Positions 52,369 to 63,015 of a stretch of DNA of 64,000 nucleotides are shown piece by piece. Below the pieces are notes generated by a model, which had not been told where the DNA came from, did not search any database, and saw only the letters and a list, made by a program, of their open reading frames with translations. Each line of letters begins with the position of its first letter. Within the stretch, counting starts at the first letter, position 1. The stretch is taken from the NCBI GenBank assembly GCA_030432875.1, contig JAUILP010000001.1, positions 140,965 through 204,964 on the forward strand, read 5' to 3'. The stretch is from Oligoflexia bacterium (lineage in GTDB: Bacteria > Bdellovibrionota_B > Oligoflexia > Oligoflexales > JAGOVF01). Both the position numbers and the translations under genes were made by a program.

Positions 52369-54630
52369 TTAGTAGTACTGGCAATAAAAGTTCTCGGTCT
52401 CAGGCTTCTGTGTAAAGGATAATGCAGGGATAGGCGTGGAAAGGTTGCTCAGGTCAACGGCTTTAATACCAACAGTTGAAATGGCATAGACAAAGTCATC
52501 AGCGAAAATACTACGCTGAATTGCCGCGCTATTAATCCAGGCATAAGGGGCACATGGTGACGCCGCGTCTACGTTCATTTCGCTCATTGTGACGGAGCCA
52601 CTATCATTTATACCATTTTCAGCATCAATAGATAATATGCGCAGATTGCTGATATAGCGTGAAGTCGTATAAGAACTAACAGGTAACGCGAGGAGTTTGT
52701 GTGATGGATACCAGGTAAAGGCTTTGTGATCCCACTGAGCTTCACTTGAACTTCCGGGTATTTCAAATTTATCGACTTCTTGAGGGCTTTTCATGTTACT
52801 AACATCAAAAAGAGAGATTTTTAAGCCCCAATTTTCACTCACGCCCACCCCGATAATATGATGATCATCAATCATATGCAGGTAGCTTGAAAATCCAGGA
52901 ATAACGAGTCCTCCGACAACGCTGGGCTTTGTGGGATCGCTGAGGTCTAAGGTAAAAAGCGGATCGGTATTTCGAAAGGTTACCACAAATCCGCGCTCAT
53001 TAAAAAAACGGACGCTTTGAATTCGCTCATCTTCACCCATTTTTTCTGATGTCCCAATTACCACCAAGTTGTGATTGGCATCACTCTTAAGAATGGTTAC
53101 CTGCGAATATTGATTCCTAGAAAAGCGTTGCCATGGCATAAGCTCGGCGTCATCAAGTGAGACTAATTTGTTGACAGTGCTTGCAATACGTAAATTTCCA
53201 CGATATTCATCCATGGCAAATTGGTTAATGATAGTTCCGTCGATTTTGCCGCTGCCGACATAGCGGGAGCTTTCAGTGCCAGCGATATTCATTTGATGAA
53301 CATAGGTAGCATCAGTATCTTGTTCCCAAGAAAACCAGTTCCAAAAAGGGGTTGTTATGTAGAGGTTTTCTTTTGAGGCATAAATGATGTTTGAGTATGC
53401 AAGCAACGAGGTTAGATCAAAGGTGCCACTTTCGATATTTATCGTTGCGATTTGAGTTAAACCAAGCTCTGCAGGAACCGAAGGTGCATGAATTTTTCGG
53501 CAATCGCCAAAATCTACAAGAGCCTTCTTTTCACTTATGCTATTTCCATAAGAGTACCAATATCCTGAGTTGAATAAATCTTCCATGTGAAGAGCCTTGA
53601 TGGCCTCTTCATTCTTCGCCATGGCGTCTATGACGGCGGAATCAAATTCTTTTTCGCTTAAAAGAATATAATTTGCCTGAGATGCTTTTGATGGGACCGC
53701 TCTTTTTTGGTAGGTATCAATATAAGTGACAAGATCCGTCCTATAATAGTCGAGATAGCTTTGCGTCACGATTCTTATGGAACTTCCAACGCGGCGGATA
53801 TTATTATAGATCCCACTTAGAGCATAAGTATTTTTTAAAACAGGTTGAGCAGGATTTTCAATGTTATAAATTTGTACGATATTTTTGGAAACATCATATT
53901 GTTGATAGGAGCAGAAATACCCATAGTTTTGTTCCATCCTGAAGTTTTCGTTCTTGCAGCGCTTATCTTCTTCAAAATTAGGATGTGCTAAAACAATTAA
54001 ATCTTTCTCCGCTAGCAAGAGTGTGTGCGCCTGCGCTTCCGTTGAGATGACGCTCACTTCTGACATCTGATCTGCGGGCCAGCTTTTGACTATGTGCACC
54101 TCCCCCTGGCTAATAGTATAAATGTAGGTCCCATCATTTTTTAGGATATCCCCTTCCTCAACACCTTCAACTTGATTATTGGTGGTAGTAAAATCGCTGG
54201 GGCCATTATTTTGATCGCTGGCTCCGGATTTTTCCTGCGCACTCGCGGTACTCGCTTCAGGGGCGTTATCTCCCATGGGCGAATATTGGTTAGGGTTTCT
54301 TAGGCTTTGCATGTACCACATTTTTTGCTGTGCAAAGCTCGCTTCTAGGGATTCGAGTATGCGTTCTTTAATATAGGTTTCGGCTTCCTGACAATTGTTA
54401 AAGCCAAATAAATCTCCTTTAATAGCGGGGTGATGCTTGGGGTTCCTGCGGTGTTTGCCATAGTATTTGATGCCCCCCACGGTTTCGAGCATATAATTGG
54501 CGCCGCTTGTAGTGATGTTTTCTCTATTATCTTTATTTGTCCCAATAGTCTTTTCTACTTGACTACAAGATGAGCAACAAATAATGGAGATTGTTAGGGC
54601 TAACAAAAGTGAGTTATTGATGGTTTTCAT
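52369..54630 (-). CDS. Secreted beta-propeller domain lipoprotein (PF09826-like)
   Basis: A 753-residue lipoprotein. Seen: a signal with lipobox SSC (ISIICCSSC), a helical segment with ERILESLEASFAQQ, then TTTNNQVEGVEEGDILKNDG followed by IYTISQGEVHIVKSWPADQ, the characteristic opening of the secreted beta-propeller domain. Later strands repeat LYITTPFWNW, FVVTFRNTDPLFTLDLSDPTKP, and SYLHMIDDHHIIGVG. The function of the family is unknown; it sits on the outer face of a membrane. It lies just outside the tRNA-Ser repeat and ends 242 bases from it. Confidence 0.83.
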   Translation of the reverse strand: MKTINNSLLLALTISIICCSSCSQVEKTIGTNKDNRENITTSGANYMLETVGGIKYYGKHRRNPKHHPAIKGDLFGFNNCQEAETYIKERILESLEASFAQQKMWYMQSLRNPNQYSPMGDNAPEASTASAQEKSGASDQNNGPSDFTTTNNQVEGVEEGDILKNDGTYIYTISQGEVHIVKSWPADQMSEVSVISTEAQAHTLLLAEKDLIVLAHPNFEEDKRCKNENFRMEQNYGYFCSYQQYDVSKNIVQIYNIENPAQPVLKNTYALSGIYNNIRRVGSSIRIVTQSYLDYYRTDLVTYIDTYQKRAVPSKASQANYILLSEKEFDSAVIDAMAKNEEAIKALHMEDLFNSGYWYSYGNSISEKKALVDFGDCRKIHAPSVPAELGLTQIATINIESGTFDLTSLLAYSNIIYASKENLYITTPFWNWFSWEQDTDATYVHQMNIAGTESSRYVGSGKIDGTIINQFAMDEYRGNLRIASTVNKLVSLDDAELMPWQRFSRNQYSQVTILKSDANHNLVVIGTSEKMGEDERIQSVRFFNERGFVVTFRNTDPLFTLDLSDPTKPSVVGGLVIPGFSSYLHMIDDHHIIGVGVSENWGLKISLFDVSNMKSPQEVDKFEIPGSSSEAQWDHKAFTWYPSHKLLALPVSSYTTSRYISNLRILSIDAENGINDSGSVTMSEMNVDAASPCAPYAWINSAAIQRSIFADDFVYAISTVGIKAVDLSNLSTPIPALSFTQKPETENFYCQYY

Positions 54631-55281
54631 TGTGAGCTCCTTAAGATTTTGATCGGCACCAATTTACGTCCTGAGTCATTATCGGACTAAAAGCTTAAAA
54701 AATCAGGGGGCAAGGGCAATAAACCGTATTCTCGCGTATACTAGACCACTGATAGTCGCTACTTAGCGGAGTTGGATTTAATGAATTATTTATATTGATT
54801 TTTAAGTGCAATAGAAAAATTTTCTCTCGTCCTGCATCTGATCTTTCTGGTTGTTAACTGGTAGGCAAGGTCTACTAGGTCCAAGTCCGGATCAATTTAT
54901 GACATTCAAATAACGCCCATGACTCCATGCAAAATCAGTAATTCTACTGTAGTCAAAGTAATATTGAGATTTAGCAGCATTTACATAGTTGCTAATTCTA
55001 GGTATTGATTCATTCAAAGGCATCATGAGTTAAATGTCTGGATCATGGTGTTTCTCAGGTGAAAACTCCATTTGTCTATGCTACGGCACAATTTGCTGCG
55101 CTATTGATTTGGAGGACTTTATAATCACTTTGTCAAAATTTTATACAAAAGCCGCTTTCAATAAATCTGTGCTAAGCTGATATCATTACAAAATATCTTA
55201 TATCCACATGGCATAAAAATTGAAGCAAATAGGCATTAAATAACAATACATTTCTAAAATTTCTGTTGAGGGGAATGACCT
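54631..55281. other. 651-bp intergenic region
   Basis: The longest gap in the window. It separates two divergent lipoprotein genes. It is AT-rich toward 55120-55260 and holds no credible open frame. I see no perfect promoter pair, hairpin or repeat worth naming. Confidence 0.5.
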
Positions 55282-55779
55282 ATGAAGATGAAGACCCAAT
55301 TTTTTTTATTGTCTTATTTATTTGCCGCATGTGGATCTAATAGCAATAATTCAGCGGTTAAAAACCCTATCATGACGAGTTATGTTGAATGGAGTTGTGA
55401 AAAAGTTGAATACAACCGAGGTTTTGTTAAATTATCAAAACGAGGGGCTTCTGATTTTAGTATCCAAGTTTCCCCCTATCCTCATGTCAAAAATAGCTTT
55501 TGCAAAGTTAGCGAAACCGATAATGTTGTAGAGTGTCAATATACACGACGCTTTACATATTCTCTCGGGGCTGGGTACACTGATAGTATATTCAATTTAA
55601 AATTTTTCTTTAACGATGGCCCTAAGCTTCTTGAGTCTGATGTGAGTAAAGTTTTAGTAGGTATCACAAGGGATGACCATTCTAAGCATCTTGCGGCGGT
55701 TACTAACAATATATGGGAAAAAATATTTCCACCTGAAGATAGTGAGGTAGGAAAAGAATTTTTCTGTCAGAGGTTATAG
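55282..55779 (+). CDS. Small lipoprotein, unknown function
   Basis: A 165-residue lipoprotein with signal MKTQFFLLSYLFAAC (lipobox FAAC). Seen: an Asn/Ser-rich linker, then a beta-rich globular part with four cysteines (near residues 40, 74, 85 and 163) that may form two disulfides, and an aromatic strand RRFTYSLGAGY. GAGGGG precedes the ATG by nine bases. I recognise no family. It has no operon partner and is convergent with the rplM-rpsI operon. Confidence 0.65.
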   Translation: MKMKTQFFLLSYLFAACGSNSNNSAVKNPIMTSYVEWSCEKVEYNRGFVKLSKRGASDFSIQVSPYPHVKNSFCKVSETDNVVECQYTRRFTYSLGAGYTDSIFNLKFFFNDGPKLLESDVSKVLVGITRDDHSKHLAAVTNNIWEKIFPPEDSEVGKEFFCQRL

Positions 55780-55920
55780 TAGACTAGGGCGCATGGAAGG
55801 GTGAGAAAATTATTGCTACAATCTATAGGGTCGGCACTCAACAACATGAAAAATAATGGCTTTTTCATTAATTCTTATTCGGTGGTGCGCTAGTAGAAAA
55901 TCTCAGCAGTCATACTTTTA

Positions 55921-55962
55921 TAAAAAACCAAAGCAGCGAAACAGGTGTTCCGCTGCTTTGGT
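55921..55962 (-). terminator. Terminator after rpsI
   Basis: A 12-bp perfect stem ACCAAAGCAGCG / CGCTGCTTTGGT with a 12-base loop, followed on the minus strand by a T-run (plus-strand AAAAAA at 55922-55927). It lies 32 bases beyond the rpsI stop. Confidence 0.88.
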
Positions 55963-55994
55963 AATAAAAAGAATATCTTGAGTAGTTAAAAATA

Positions 55995-56390
55995 TTAGCG
56001 CTTAGAAAACTGGAAGCGCTTTCTTGCACCAGGCTGACCTGGAAGTTTTCTTTCTTTTCGTCTAGCGTCACGGGTCAGGAGACCTTTGTCTTTAAGGACT
56101 TTACGGTTCATCGCATCGACTTCAAGTAGAGCGCGAGAAATCGCATGTCTAATGGCACCAGCTTGACCTGAAAAGCCGCCTCCCTTGACATTGACTTTAA
56201 TATCAAATTTACCATCATTGGCAGTGAGCTCTAATGGCTGCATGACCACCATGCGAGATGTAGGTCGCCATAGATAATCTTCAATGGTCTTATCGTTAAT
56301 TATAATTTTGCCTTTGCCAGGAGACATCCAAATACGTGCAATTGCAGTTTTTCGTTTTCCCACTGTATGAATGGCACTTTTTTTCGCCAT
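55995..56390 (-). CDS. rpsI: 30S ribosomal protein S9
   Basis: A universal small-subunit protein whose C-terminal tail reaches the P-site tRNA. Seen: GKRKTAIARIWM, GKGKIIINDKTIEDYL, KVNVKGGGFSGQAGAIRHAISRAL and the basic tail GARKRFQFSKR, ending in the invariant KR. It has 131 residues. It lies 74 bases downstream of rplM, in the conserved rplM-rpsI order. Confidence 0.97.
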   Translation of the reverse strand: MAKKSAIHTVGKRKTAIARIWMSPGKGKIIINDKTIEDYLWRPTSRMVVMQPLELTANDGKFDIKVNVKGGGFSGQAGAIRHAISRALLEVDAMNRKVLKDKGLLTRDARRKERKLPGQPGARKRFQFSKR

Positions 56391-56464
56391 TGTTTTAAAC
56401 TCCCTTAAAAAATATTTAATTCACACGGATTTATCAGCTCGTAACCATAAAAAATCCTGACTGA

Positions 56465-56911
56465 CTAAGCTTGCTCACCTAAACGTCCCATAAACGGTTT
56501 TGGTTTTTGTGGGGCATGGGTGTGTTCCGCACCAGGAAACACGCGCAAGCAACTAAGAACTTGCGAAGCCAATTTATTTTTAGGCAACATTCCCTTTACG
56601 GCTGCCATCAGCAAACGCTCAGGGTGACTATTTAAAATCACTTCAGCGCTGCGTGCCTTAATGCCGCCAATAAAGCGCGTATGATGATAATAAATCTTAT
56701 CTTTCATTTTGTTGCCCGATAGCTTGATTTTAGAAGCGTTGATAACAATCACATGATCACCGCAATCAATGTATGGAGTGAACGTTGGCTTGTGTTTGCC
56801 ACGCAGAACACGAGCAACCTCGGTTGCAAGACGTCCAAGCGTTTGATCGGTAGCATCAACTACGAGCCACTCTTTCTTAATATCAGCCGGTTTTACACTA
56901 AACGTTTTCAT
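56465..56911 (-). CDS. rplM: 50S ribosomal protein L13
   Basis: A large-subunit assembly protein. Seen: KKEWLVVDATDQTLGRLATE, LRGKHKPTFTPYIDCGDHVI, and LPKNKLASQVLSCLRVFPG followed by a terminal HTHAPQKP. It has 148 residues, slightly over the usual 142. It is the first gene of the rplM-rpsI operon, 89 bases after the asnS stop on the same strand. Confidence 0.97.
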   Translation of the reverse strand: MKTFSVKPADIKKEWLVVDATDQTLGRLATEVARVLRGKHKPTFTPYIDCGDHVIVINASKIKLSGNKMKDKIYYHHTRFIGGIKARSAEVILNSHPERLLMAAVKGMLPKNKLASQVLSCLRVFPGAEHTHAPQKPKPFMGRLGEQA

Positions 56912-57000
56912 GAAAAAAATCCTTCAGATAGAAACAACATAGTAGGGAAAGGAGAATACAATCTCTTTGGACAATCGTCAAGCTCCTTATGATATATGTT

Positions 57001-58389
57001 CTAGAAACCTATAAGTCCCGGAGCCCTAGGACAGGGGATCGTATCCCTAATATTGCCTATCCCCGTAATATATTGAACTAAACGCTCAAAGCCCAAACCA
57101 AAACCGGCATGGGGACAAGAACCAAAACGCCGCAAATCCAGGTACCATTCCAATTTTTCTGGTTGGATGCCCATTTCTTTCATCCTTTGCACCAGTATAT
57201 CCAAACGATCCTCTCTCTGGCTACCCCCAATTAATTCGCCAACGCCTGGTACCAAAACATCCATGGCTGCGACTGTTCGCTCGTCCGAGTTGACTTTCAT
57301 GTAAAACGCTTTGATGTTTTTAGGATAATCAGTGACAATCACTGGGGATTTGAAGATTTTTTCGGTCAAAAAACGCTCATGTTCTGACTGCATATCTGTT
57401 CCCCAATCGATGGGGAACTCAAATTTGTGGCCTGATTTTTTAAGCTCTTCAATAGCCTCTGTATAGGTGATGCGAGCAAAAGGGGTCTGAGAAAGCTTTT
57501 GCAAATTTTCAAGGGAGCTTTCACCATAATGTTTGGCTAAAAAATTAATTTCATCAGGGTTTTCCTTAATAACACCTGCGCACAAATACCGGAAAAAATC
57601 TTCGGCAAGATTCATATCATCCTGCAAATCAGCAAAAGCCATTTCTGGTTCAATCATCCAGAATTCCGCGAGATGCCGCGTAGTGTTTGAATTTTCTGCT
57701 CTGAATGTTGGGCCAAATGTGTAAATATTGCCGAGACCGAGCGCTAAAAATTCGCCTTCTAGTTGACCACTAACGGTCAAATGAGCTTTTTCTTTAAAAA
57801 AATCCTGAGAAAAATCAATCTCACCATTTTCTTTATTTTTGGGCATGTTTTTAAGATCGAGCGTTGTGACTTGGAAGAGTTCACCGGCGCCTTCACAATC
57901 GTTCGCTGTGATGATTGGGGTGTGTGCCCATAAAAAATTTCGCTCCTGGAAAAACCTATGCACCAAATAAGATAATGTATTACGGACACGATATACCGCA
58001 CCGAAGGTATTTGTTCGCCCTCTCAAATGAGCAATTTCACGCAAAAACTCTAAGGTATGGCCTTTTTTTTGCAGGGGATAAGAAGCATCGGCAGAGCCTA
58101 AAACAATGATTTGAGAAGCTACAAGCTCAAGGGACTGACCCTTGCCTTGAGACCTTTTTAAGGTACCCTCTACTCGAATCGAAGCGCCTGTGCCCGCTTG
58201 GTTTAAGTCTTCAGAGCCAGGAATACCCGAGTCTGCGATGATCTGGAGGTCTGCTTGACTCGAACCATCGTTGATGATGATAAACGAAAAAGCCTTGGAT
58301 TCGCGCTTTGTTTTTATCCATCCGGCAACAGTAACAGCTTGTCCTTCTTCGCCTCTGGCCTGTATGTTTTTAATGAGATCGCGCTGCAC
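57001..58389 (-). CDS. asnS: Asparagine--tRNA ligase
   Basis: AsnRS charges tRNA-Asn. Seen: an OB-fold anticodon-binding domain (residues ~10-110, [13 protein letters not shown]), then class II core motifs: motif 1 region [39 protein letters not shown], motif 2 [24 protein letters not shown] and motif 3 [15 protein letters not shown]. The insert with [11 protein letters not shown] is AsnRS-specific. Its 462 residues match. It lies upstream of rplM by 89 bases on the same strand. Confidence 0.96.
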   Translation of the reverse strand: MQRDLIKNIQARGEEGQAVTVAGWIKTKRESKAFSFIIINDGSSQADLQIIADSGIPGSEDLNQAGTGASIRVEGTLKRSQGKGQSLELVASQIIVLGSADASYPLQKKGHTLEFLREIAHLRGRTNTFGAVYRVRNTLSYLVHRFFQERNFLWAHTPIITANDCEGAGELFQVTTLDLKNMPKNKENGEIDFSQDFFKEKAHLTVSGQLEGEFLALGLGNIYTFGPTFRAENSNTTRHLAEFWMIEPEMAFADLQDDMNLAEDFFRYLCAGVIKENPDEINFLAKHYGESSLENLQKLSQTPFARITYTEAIEELKKSGHKFEFPIDWGTDMQSEHERFLTEKIFKSPVIVTDYPKNIKAFYMKVNSDERTVAAMDVLVPGVGELIGGSQREDRLDILVQRMKEMGIQPEKLEWYLDLRRFGSCPHAGFGLGFERLVQYITGIGNIRDTIPCPRAPGLIGF

Positions 58390-58555
58390 AAATTTCTCCC
58401 CTATTTACCGGTGTATTTCTAGCCTAAAAACAACCTTTTTATTTTTTTCAAGGTCAGTATCAGAGATGTCTACTAAATTAAGATAGGCGTAGATAATCGA
58501 ATATTCAATGCTAATATTTACTCAGTAAAAGAAAAGGCATTATAGGATTTGCAAA

Positions 58556-59788
58556 CTAAGTCTGCTCCCCTCTAGCCAGCGAAATGTGATTTCTATGGAG
58601 TTCTCGCCAACGAAGAATATTTAATGTCCCATTTTCGGAAAGTACGTCGGATTTTTCATCATAACCTTCATAAAACGCCTCCAAAGTCTCGTAGGCAACT
58701 TTGACCCAATTGAATTTTGCGGCTTGCTCTAACCCCAAAACGCGCATTTTTTGGGCCAATTCAGGTGAGCTTAAGATACTTTCCATGGCACTACTTAAGG
58801 CATCGCCATCAAACGGATCGATTTTTATCGCCGCATCGCCAACAACTTCAGGAAGTGATGAGGTCGTGCTAGTAATGACCGGGGTTCCTGATGACATAGC
58901 TTCCAAGGGAGGTAAGCCAAAACCTTCGTAAATACTGGGGTACGCGACTAATTTCGCTGCTTGATAAAAAATACGCAAATCCGCATCGGGTACAAATCCC
59001 TTAAAAACAATATCCTCTTTATACCGCTCGATATGCAGGCCAGTGCTGGCAAAAAGGGGATTTTCGCAGCCAATAAGTACCAATTTAATTTTCATATCGG
59101 GTCTACGGTCGCGGAGTTTTTCAAAGGCATACAATAAAGTTTTTAGGTTTTTTCTCGGTTCAAGTGATCCAACATAGAGGACATACGGGCTGTCGGGGAG
59201 GATATGACGATTGTTCTCTAAAAGTATGGAATTCTCCTCCAATTTGGAGTCCTGAGAAAAAATACTATCCACGGCCAAATAGGCAACGCGAATTTTGTCA
59301 ACATCGGTGCCAAAATACTGGAGAAGGTCATTTTTGGAGTTGTTGCTATTGGTAATAATCTTGTCTGCTCTGCGCGTTAATTTGGGAAGCAGAAAATTGT
59401 ATAAGGTGCGAAAGGCAAAGCTATACCACTGAGGGTTGACGACAAAGCAAAGATCATGAACAAAAATAACTGATTTGCCTTTGTAGAGGAGTGGCGCCAT
59501 ATTGGCGGGAGAATAGAGTATATGGATGCCATTTTTTTTAGCGAGGCGCGGTAAATGGAATTGTTCCCAGATATGATTGCGAAAATTTTCCCCAGATTTG
59601 AGTTCTGATGTGATGATTTTGACATGAGGGAGTTGCCAGTCTTTATTGTCAATTTGTTCTGTACTGGAAAAAATTATGTACTCATTGTCTCGGTCAATGC
59701 GGATTAACGTTTTAATGAGATTATAAGCAGCTCTTTGCACGCCAGTTTTTTGCGCTACTAAGAAACGACCATTAATACCAATTCGCAT
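58556..59788 (-). CDS. Glycosyltransferase family 4 protein
   Basis: A 410-residue GT-B glycosyltransferase. Seen: MRIGINGRFLVAQKTGVQRA (N-terminal domain), VLYVGSLEPRKNLKTLLYAF, and the donor-site sequence YPSIYEGFGLPPLEAMSSGTPVI with SSLPEVVGDAA. It uses a nucleotide sugar at the cytoplasmic membrane face. It starts 12 bases after the stop of another family 4 gene, so the two form an operon and are probably paralogues acting in one glycan pathway. Sugar unknown. Confidence 0.9.
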   Translation of the reverse strand: MRIGINGRFLVAQKTGVQRAAYNLIKTLIRIDRDNEYIIFSSTEQIDNKDWQLPHVKIITSELKSGENFRNHIWEQFHLPRLAKKNGIHILYSPANMAPLLYKGKSVIFVHDLCFVVNPQWYSFAFRTLYNFLLPKLTRRADKIITNSNNSKNDLLQYFGTDVDKIRVAYLAVDSIFSQDSKLEENSILLENNRHILPDSPYVLYVGSLEPRKNLKTLLYAFEKLRDRRPDMKIKLVLIGCENPLFASTGLHIERYKEDIVFKGFVPDADLRIFYQAAKLVAYPSIYEGFGLPPLEAMSSGTPVITSTTSSLPEVVGDAAIKIDPFDGDALSSAMESILSSPELAQKMRVLGLEQAAKFNWVKVAYETLEAFYEGYDEKSDVLSENGTLNILRWRELHRNHISLARGEQT

Positions 59789-59800
59789 AAATTCTTCCTT

Positions 59801-60937
59801 TTAATTTCTCAGTGCGTGGACTTTCCGTTTGTTTGCATTCATTTCATAGGACAATTTATAGTATTCATACACACTGCTGGCCATTGTATGCCAGGAATAT
59901 TTTTTGACCTGGAGAAAACCCTTTGCAATCAATACACTGCGCAGCTCTGTATCCTTAACACCACGCTCAAGGCTCCTGGCAATTTCTTCGTAGTGATAGG
60001 GGTCGGCATAAATACCCGCATCACCCACCACCTCTGGTAGACTAGACGACTGTGCTACGACAACAGGAATGCCGCAGGCCATAGCTTCGAGCGGAGGGAG
60101 GCCAAAGCCTTCATAGGTAGAGGGATAGACAAAGAGTGTCGAAAGTGAATACACAGCGGGAAGATGGGCTTCTGAAATATAACGGGTGAAATGAATCATA
60201 TGTTTTTTGCCTAAATTTCCAGCAATTTCGATCATCATAGGGTCAACAGGGCAGGCAAGCACCAGCGGTTCGTCTATATCGGCCAAACAGTATGCGCGAA
60301 TGAGTTGGTGTATATTTTTGTGGGGCTTGCTATTAGAAACGCAAAGTATAAAACGATCAGGGAGTTGGTAGATATCCTTCACATAAGAAAGTGTTTCGGT
60401 ATCGGTAATAGGTTTAAAATACTGGGCTACACCATTGTAGGCGACTTTGATTTTTTCTGATTCTAAACCAAGATAACGAATAATTTCCCCTTTACTAAAT
60501 TCACTTACCGTAAAAATCAGAGATGACTTATTGATGCATTCTTTAACCAAGGTTTTATAATAAATCTGATGAAACGGCGTATAATACTGAGGAAGACCCA
60601 TGTGATTTAGGTCATGAATAGTCATAACCATGGCAGATGGGCATAGGAGAGGCGCAATAAAAGATGGGGCATGGAAAACATCGATTTTAAGTTGCTTAAT
60701 GAGCCGTGGCAGTTCTATTTGTTCCCCAATGCTAATCCAATTTGATTTTACGGAAACTAGAGTCACATTTTTGGGCCATGACATTTGGGTTAGCGGGCTT
60801 TCGCTACTAATAAAAATGTAGATTTCATCGCTAATGGGGGCTTCTTGAAACCAATGGAGAAGCTCGACAACATAGCGAGCAATACCATGCATAGAATGGG
60901 TTTTCACCATCCGGGCATCTATAGCAATTTTCATCAA
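59801..60937 (-). CDS. Glycosyltransferase family 4 protein
   Basis: A 378-residue GT-B enzyme. Seen: MKIAIDARMVKTHSMHGIAR, FILCVSNSKPHKNIHQLIRA and YPSTYEGFGLPPLEAMACGI with SSLPEVVGDAG. It shares all donor-site motifs with the next gene, so a duplication is likely. It is the first gene of the two-gene operon, 83 bases downstream of tRNA-Met on the same strand. Role in envelope polysaccharide is inferred. Confidence 0.9.
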   Translation of the reverse strand: MMKIAIDARMVKTHSMHGIARYVVELLHWFQEAPISDEIYIFISSESPLTQMSWPKNVTLVSVKSNWISIGEQIELPRLIKQLKIDVFHAPSFIAPLLCPSAMVMTIHDLNHMGLPQYYTPFHQIYYKTLVKECINKSSLIFTVSEFSKGEIIRYLGLESEKIKVAYNGVAQYFKPITDTETLSYVKDIYQLPDRFILCVSNSKPHKNIHQLIRAYCLADIDEPLVLACPVDPMMIEIAGNLGKKHMIHFTRYISEAHLPAVYSLSTLFVYPSTYEGFGLPPLEAMACGIPVVVAQSSSLPEVVGDAGIYADPYHYEEIARSLERGVKDTELRSVLIAKGFLQVKKYSWHTMASSVYEYYKLSYEMNANKRKVHALRN

Positions 60938-61020
60938 CTTTGCTCCAGTGACTCAATTTTAAGCAGTCATTATTGCGCGAAAACAAAAAAAAATAAATGG
61001 TAAAGGGGTAAGTTATTAGT

Positions 61021-61097
61021 TGGTGGCGAGGGTGAGAATCGAACCCACGACCTCAGGGTTATGAATCCTGTGCTCTAACCGACTGAGCTACCTCGCC
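61021..61097 (-). tRNA. tRNA-Met (CAU), elongator
   Basis: A 77-base tRNA with encoded CCA. The acceptor GGCGAGG pairs with CCTCGCC, and the anticodon stem-loop CAGGATTCATAACCCTG gives anticodon CAU. It lacks the initiator hallmarks. A tRNA-Ile with lysidine-modified CAU cannot be excluded by eye. Confidence 0.88.
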
Positions 61098-61152
61098 ATA
61101 AAAACTTGAAACACTACTCGTAAGCTTAATTATAATATTTGTCAATGTAAAA

Positions 61153-62901
61153 TTATTTTTTTAACTTTACCTTTGATGATGGCTTCCTTGAGGCAATTAA
61201 ATCAAAAGCGATTCTTTGTGGATCGGGATATTGATTGTCCTCTTTATTAAAACCTAGCATCATGACTTCGCCCCTCTGGTTGGGGTGCACTCTGCCATAA
61301 ATTATTTTTTCATTTTTGGGTCCCCGTAGCATAAAATCACCAGTTAAAAAATCATAATACCCTTTTTTACTGGTCATGATTTCTTTATTTTGTTCTCCGT
61401 TTAAGGTTCCCCAGAGAGTTAATGCCACTGAGTTCCCTAACCCCTCGCTGAGAACAGCAGCAGGATCTAGCTGCAAAACTCCCGCCGGTAACTTAAGCGC
61501 TCCCTTAAAACTACCCAGAAAATTATCCACGGCCAAAGATTTTGGGACCCACAAATGATCTTTAGAATAGAGGACATCACCAATAAATCCAAAAGATTTT
61601 GCATACCATTTGCCCCAAATGAGGTCGTCATTTGCCTGGGTTATCGTGAAAAAAAAGTCGCTATCGGCATCTTCAAATACGAGGTCGGCAGGATTTGATG
61701 CTGGTCTGCCCCGAATCTTTTGCACGAGATGCAATCCTTTTTGGGGATTTCCTAAAAAGAAATTGGCGACCAGACCCGATAATCCAGGAGTCTCATCTTG
61801 AAGAACTTTATTATTTTCTTCAAAAAAAATGCGACTAATTTGCCAGATGCCCCGGTCTCGGTGGTATAAGTATCCAAAATACTGACCAGTCAGAGTCTGT
61901 GATGCTGTGCAAATGTTTCGATTCTCTTTGCCGGGTATCACCGGAACAGGCTTTTCTATGTCGCTTGGCATGGCATATTGCTTAACAGATCTATTTTTTT
62001 GAAAATTACATTGATGGCAGGTGATCTGCGAACTCTCCATGGTGCAAGCCTCGTTTTTGCCGTCCATAAACACAAGATTTAGGCGACCAGTAAGAGGATC
62101 CCAACTGCTATTTCGTATCTGTCTTTTGATTTTACTGCTTGCATTTGCTGATTCATAGGAAAGTTCACCGTCAATTTTATAAAGTTCCGCAAACGTCCCA
62201 TTACCTTTTAGGGATATGGGCCAACGACTCAAATGCAAATGCATTTTGCTTATCCCATTTTCCTCGCAGCTCCCGGTATACGAACCTTCGGCATCGTCTA
62301 AGAGAGCAAACGTGGCCAAAGCTCGCGCTTGATCTTCATCACCTTTTTGAAGATTTTGTTTAAATAAAATTTTCAGTTGTCCCAATTCTTGACCGAGGTA
62401 TTTTATGGTGCCCGCAATAAGGGAGTCTTTGACGCCAAAATCAGAGAGAATAAGGAGATTCTCAGGTAGATTTTCTACGACAAAAGATCCATTAACCGGG
62501 TTCATCGCTAACTTGGGGATGTAAATTGTCATAAACTCTGTGCTTTGCCAGTGACCTAAACTCATCCGTAAAATGGCGCGTGATACCCACTGCTCCTTAA
62601 TCCAGGATGTTCCCGTTATATCTAGGCGAGCAAAAAGACTCGAATTTATATTAGGGATATTGACGACACCATAATATGTGCCATCACTGATTTCCGGGTT
62701 TGGCACAGTTGGCGGGAGTTCAGATAGTAAACAATTTTGGTCATTCGCTAGATTCAGGGTATGGGGATAAAAATCCTCTGTAAGCGATTCTTTTGTGGTT
62801 GGTGCGCTGCTTGTATCTTGAGCAAAGATAGCGGTGCCATGTATAGATCCGCAAATAATTAGCCTTAAAAGCAAATAGGAAGAAATATTTTTTATTCGCA
62901 T
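61153..62901 (-). CDS. Large secreted protein, unknown function
   Basis: A ~582-residue exported protein. I start at ATG 62901, where a signal peptide (ISSYLLLRLIICGSIHGTAIFA) begins and GAGAGGG lies nine bases upstream; the frame also has an earlier start at 62949. Seen: beta-rich sequence with several repeated features (DGTYYGVV, SGTIKYLGQELGQL, GRLNLVFMDGK) and four to six cysteines (CTMESSQITCHQC). I recognise no family. The layout suggests several copies of a lipocalin- or beta-sandwich-like module, but that is only an impression. It has no obvious operon partner. Confidence 0.65.
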   Translation of the reverse strand: MRIKNISSYLLLRLIICGSIHGTAIFAQDTSSAPTTKESLTEDFYPHTLNLANDQNCLLSELPPTVPNPEISDGTYYGVVNIPNINSSLFARLDITGTSWIKEQWVSRAILRMSLGHWQSTEFMTIYIPKLAMNPVNGSFVVENLPENLLILSDFGVKDSLIAGTIKYLGQELGQLKILFKQNLQKGDEDQARALATFALLDDAEGSYTGSCEENGISKMHLHLSRWPISLKGNGTFAELYKIDGELSYESANASSKIKRQIRNSSWDPLTGRLNLVFMDGKNEACTMESSQITCHQCNFQKNRSVKQYAMPSDIEKPVPVIPGKENRNICTASQTLTGQYFGYLYHRDRGIWQISRIFFEENNKVLQDETPGLSGLVANFFLGNPQKGLHLVQKIRGRPASNPADLVFEDADSDFFFTITQANDDLIWGKWYAKSFGFIGDVLYSKDHLWVPKSLAVDNFLGSFKGALKLPAGVLQLDPAAVLSEGLGNSVALTLWGTLNGEQNKEIMTSKKGYYDFLTGDFMLRGPKNEKIIYGRVHPNQRGEVMMLGFNKEDNQYPDPQRIAFDLIASRKPSSKVKLKK

Positions 62902-63015
62902 GTTAAGAACCCTCTCAGCAATTATCAAATATAAAAAACTTGAGCTCACCTACTCAAAGTATTTACAAAATGTTGCGGTCAAACTAAGAGCCTAGCTCAA
63001 TTTTCGGCAGAACCT

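Noticed and set aside
52202..52384. 60-codon minus-strand frame downstream of the propeller lipoprotein
   Set aside because: It overlaps the end of that gene, has no clear ribosome binding site and no family match. It could be a fragment but cannot be supported.
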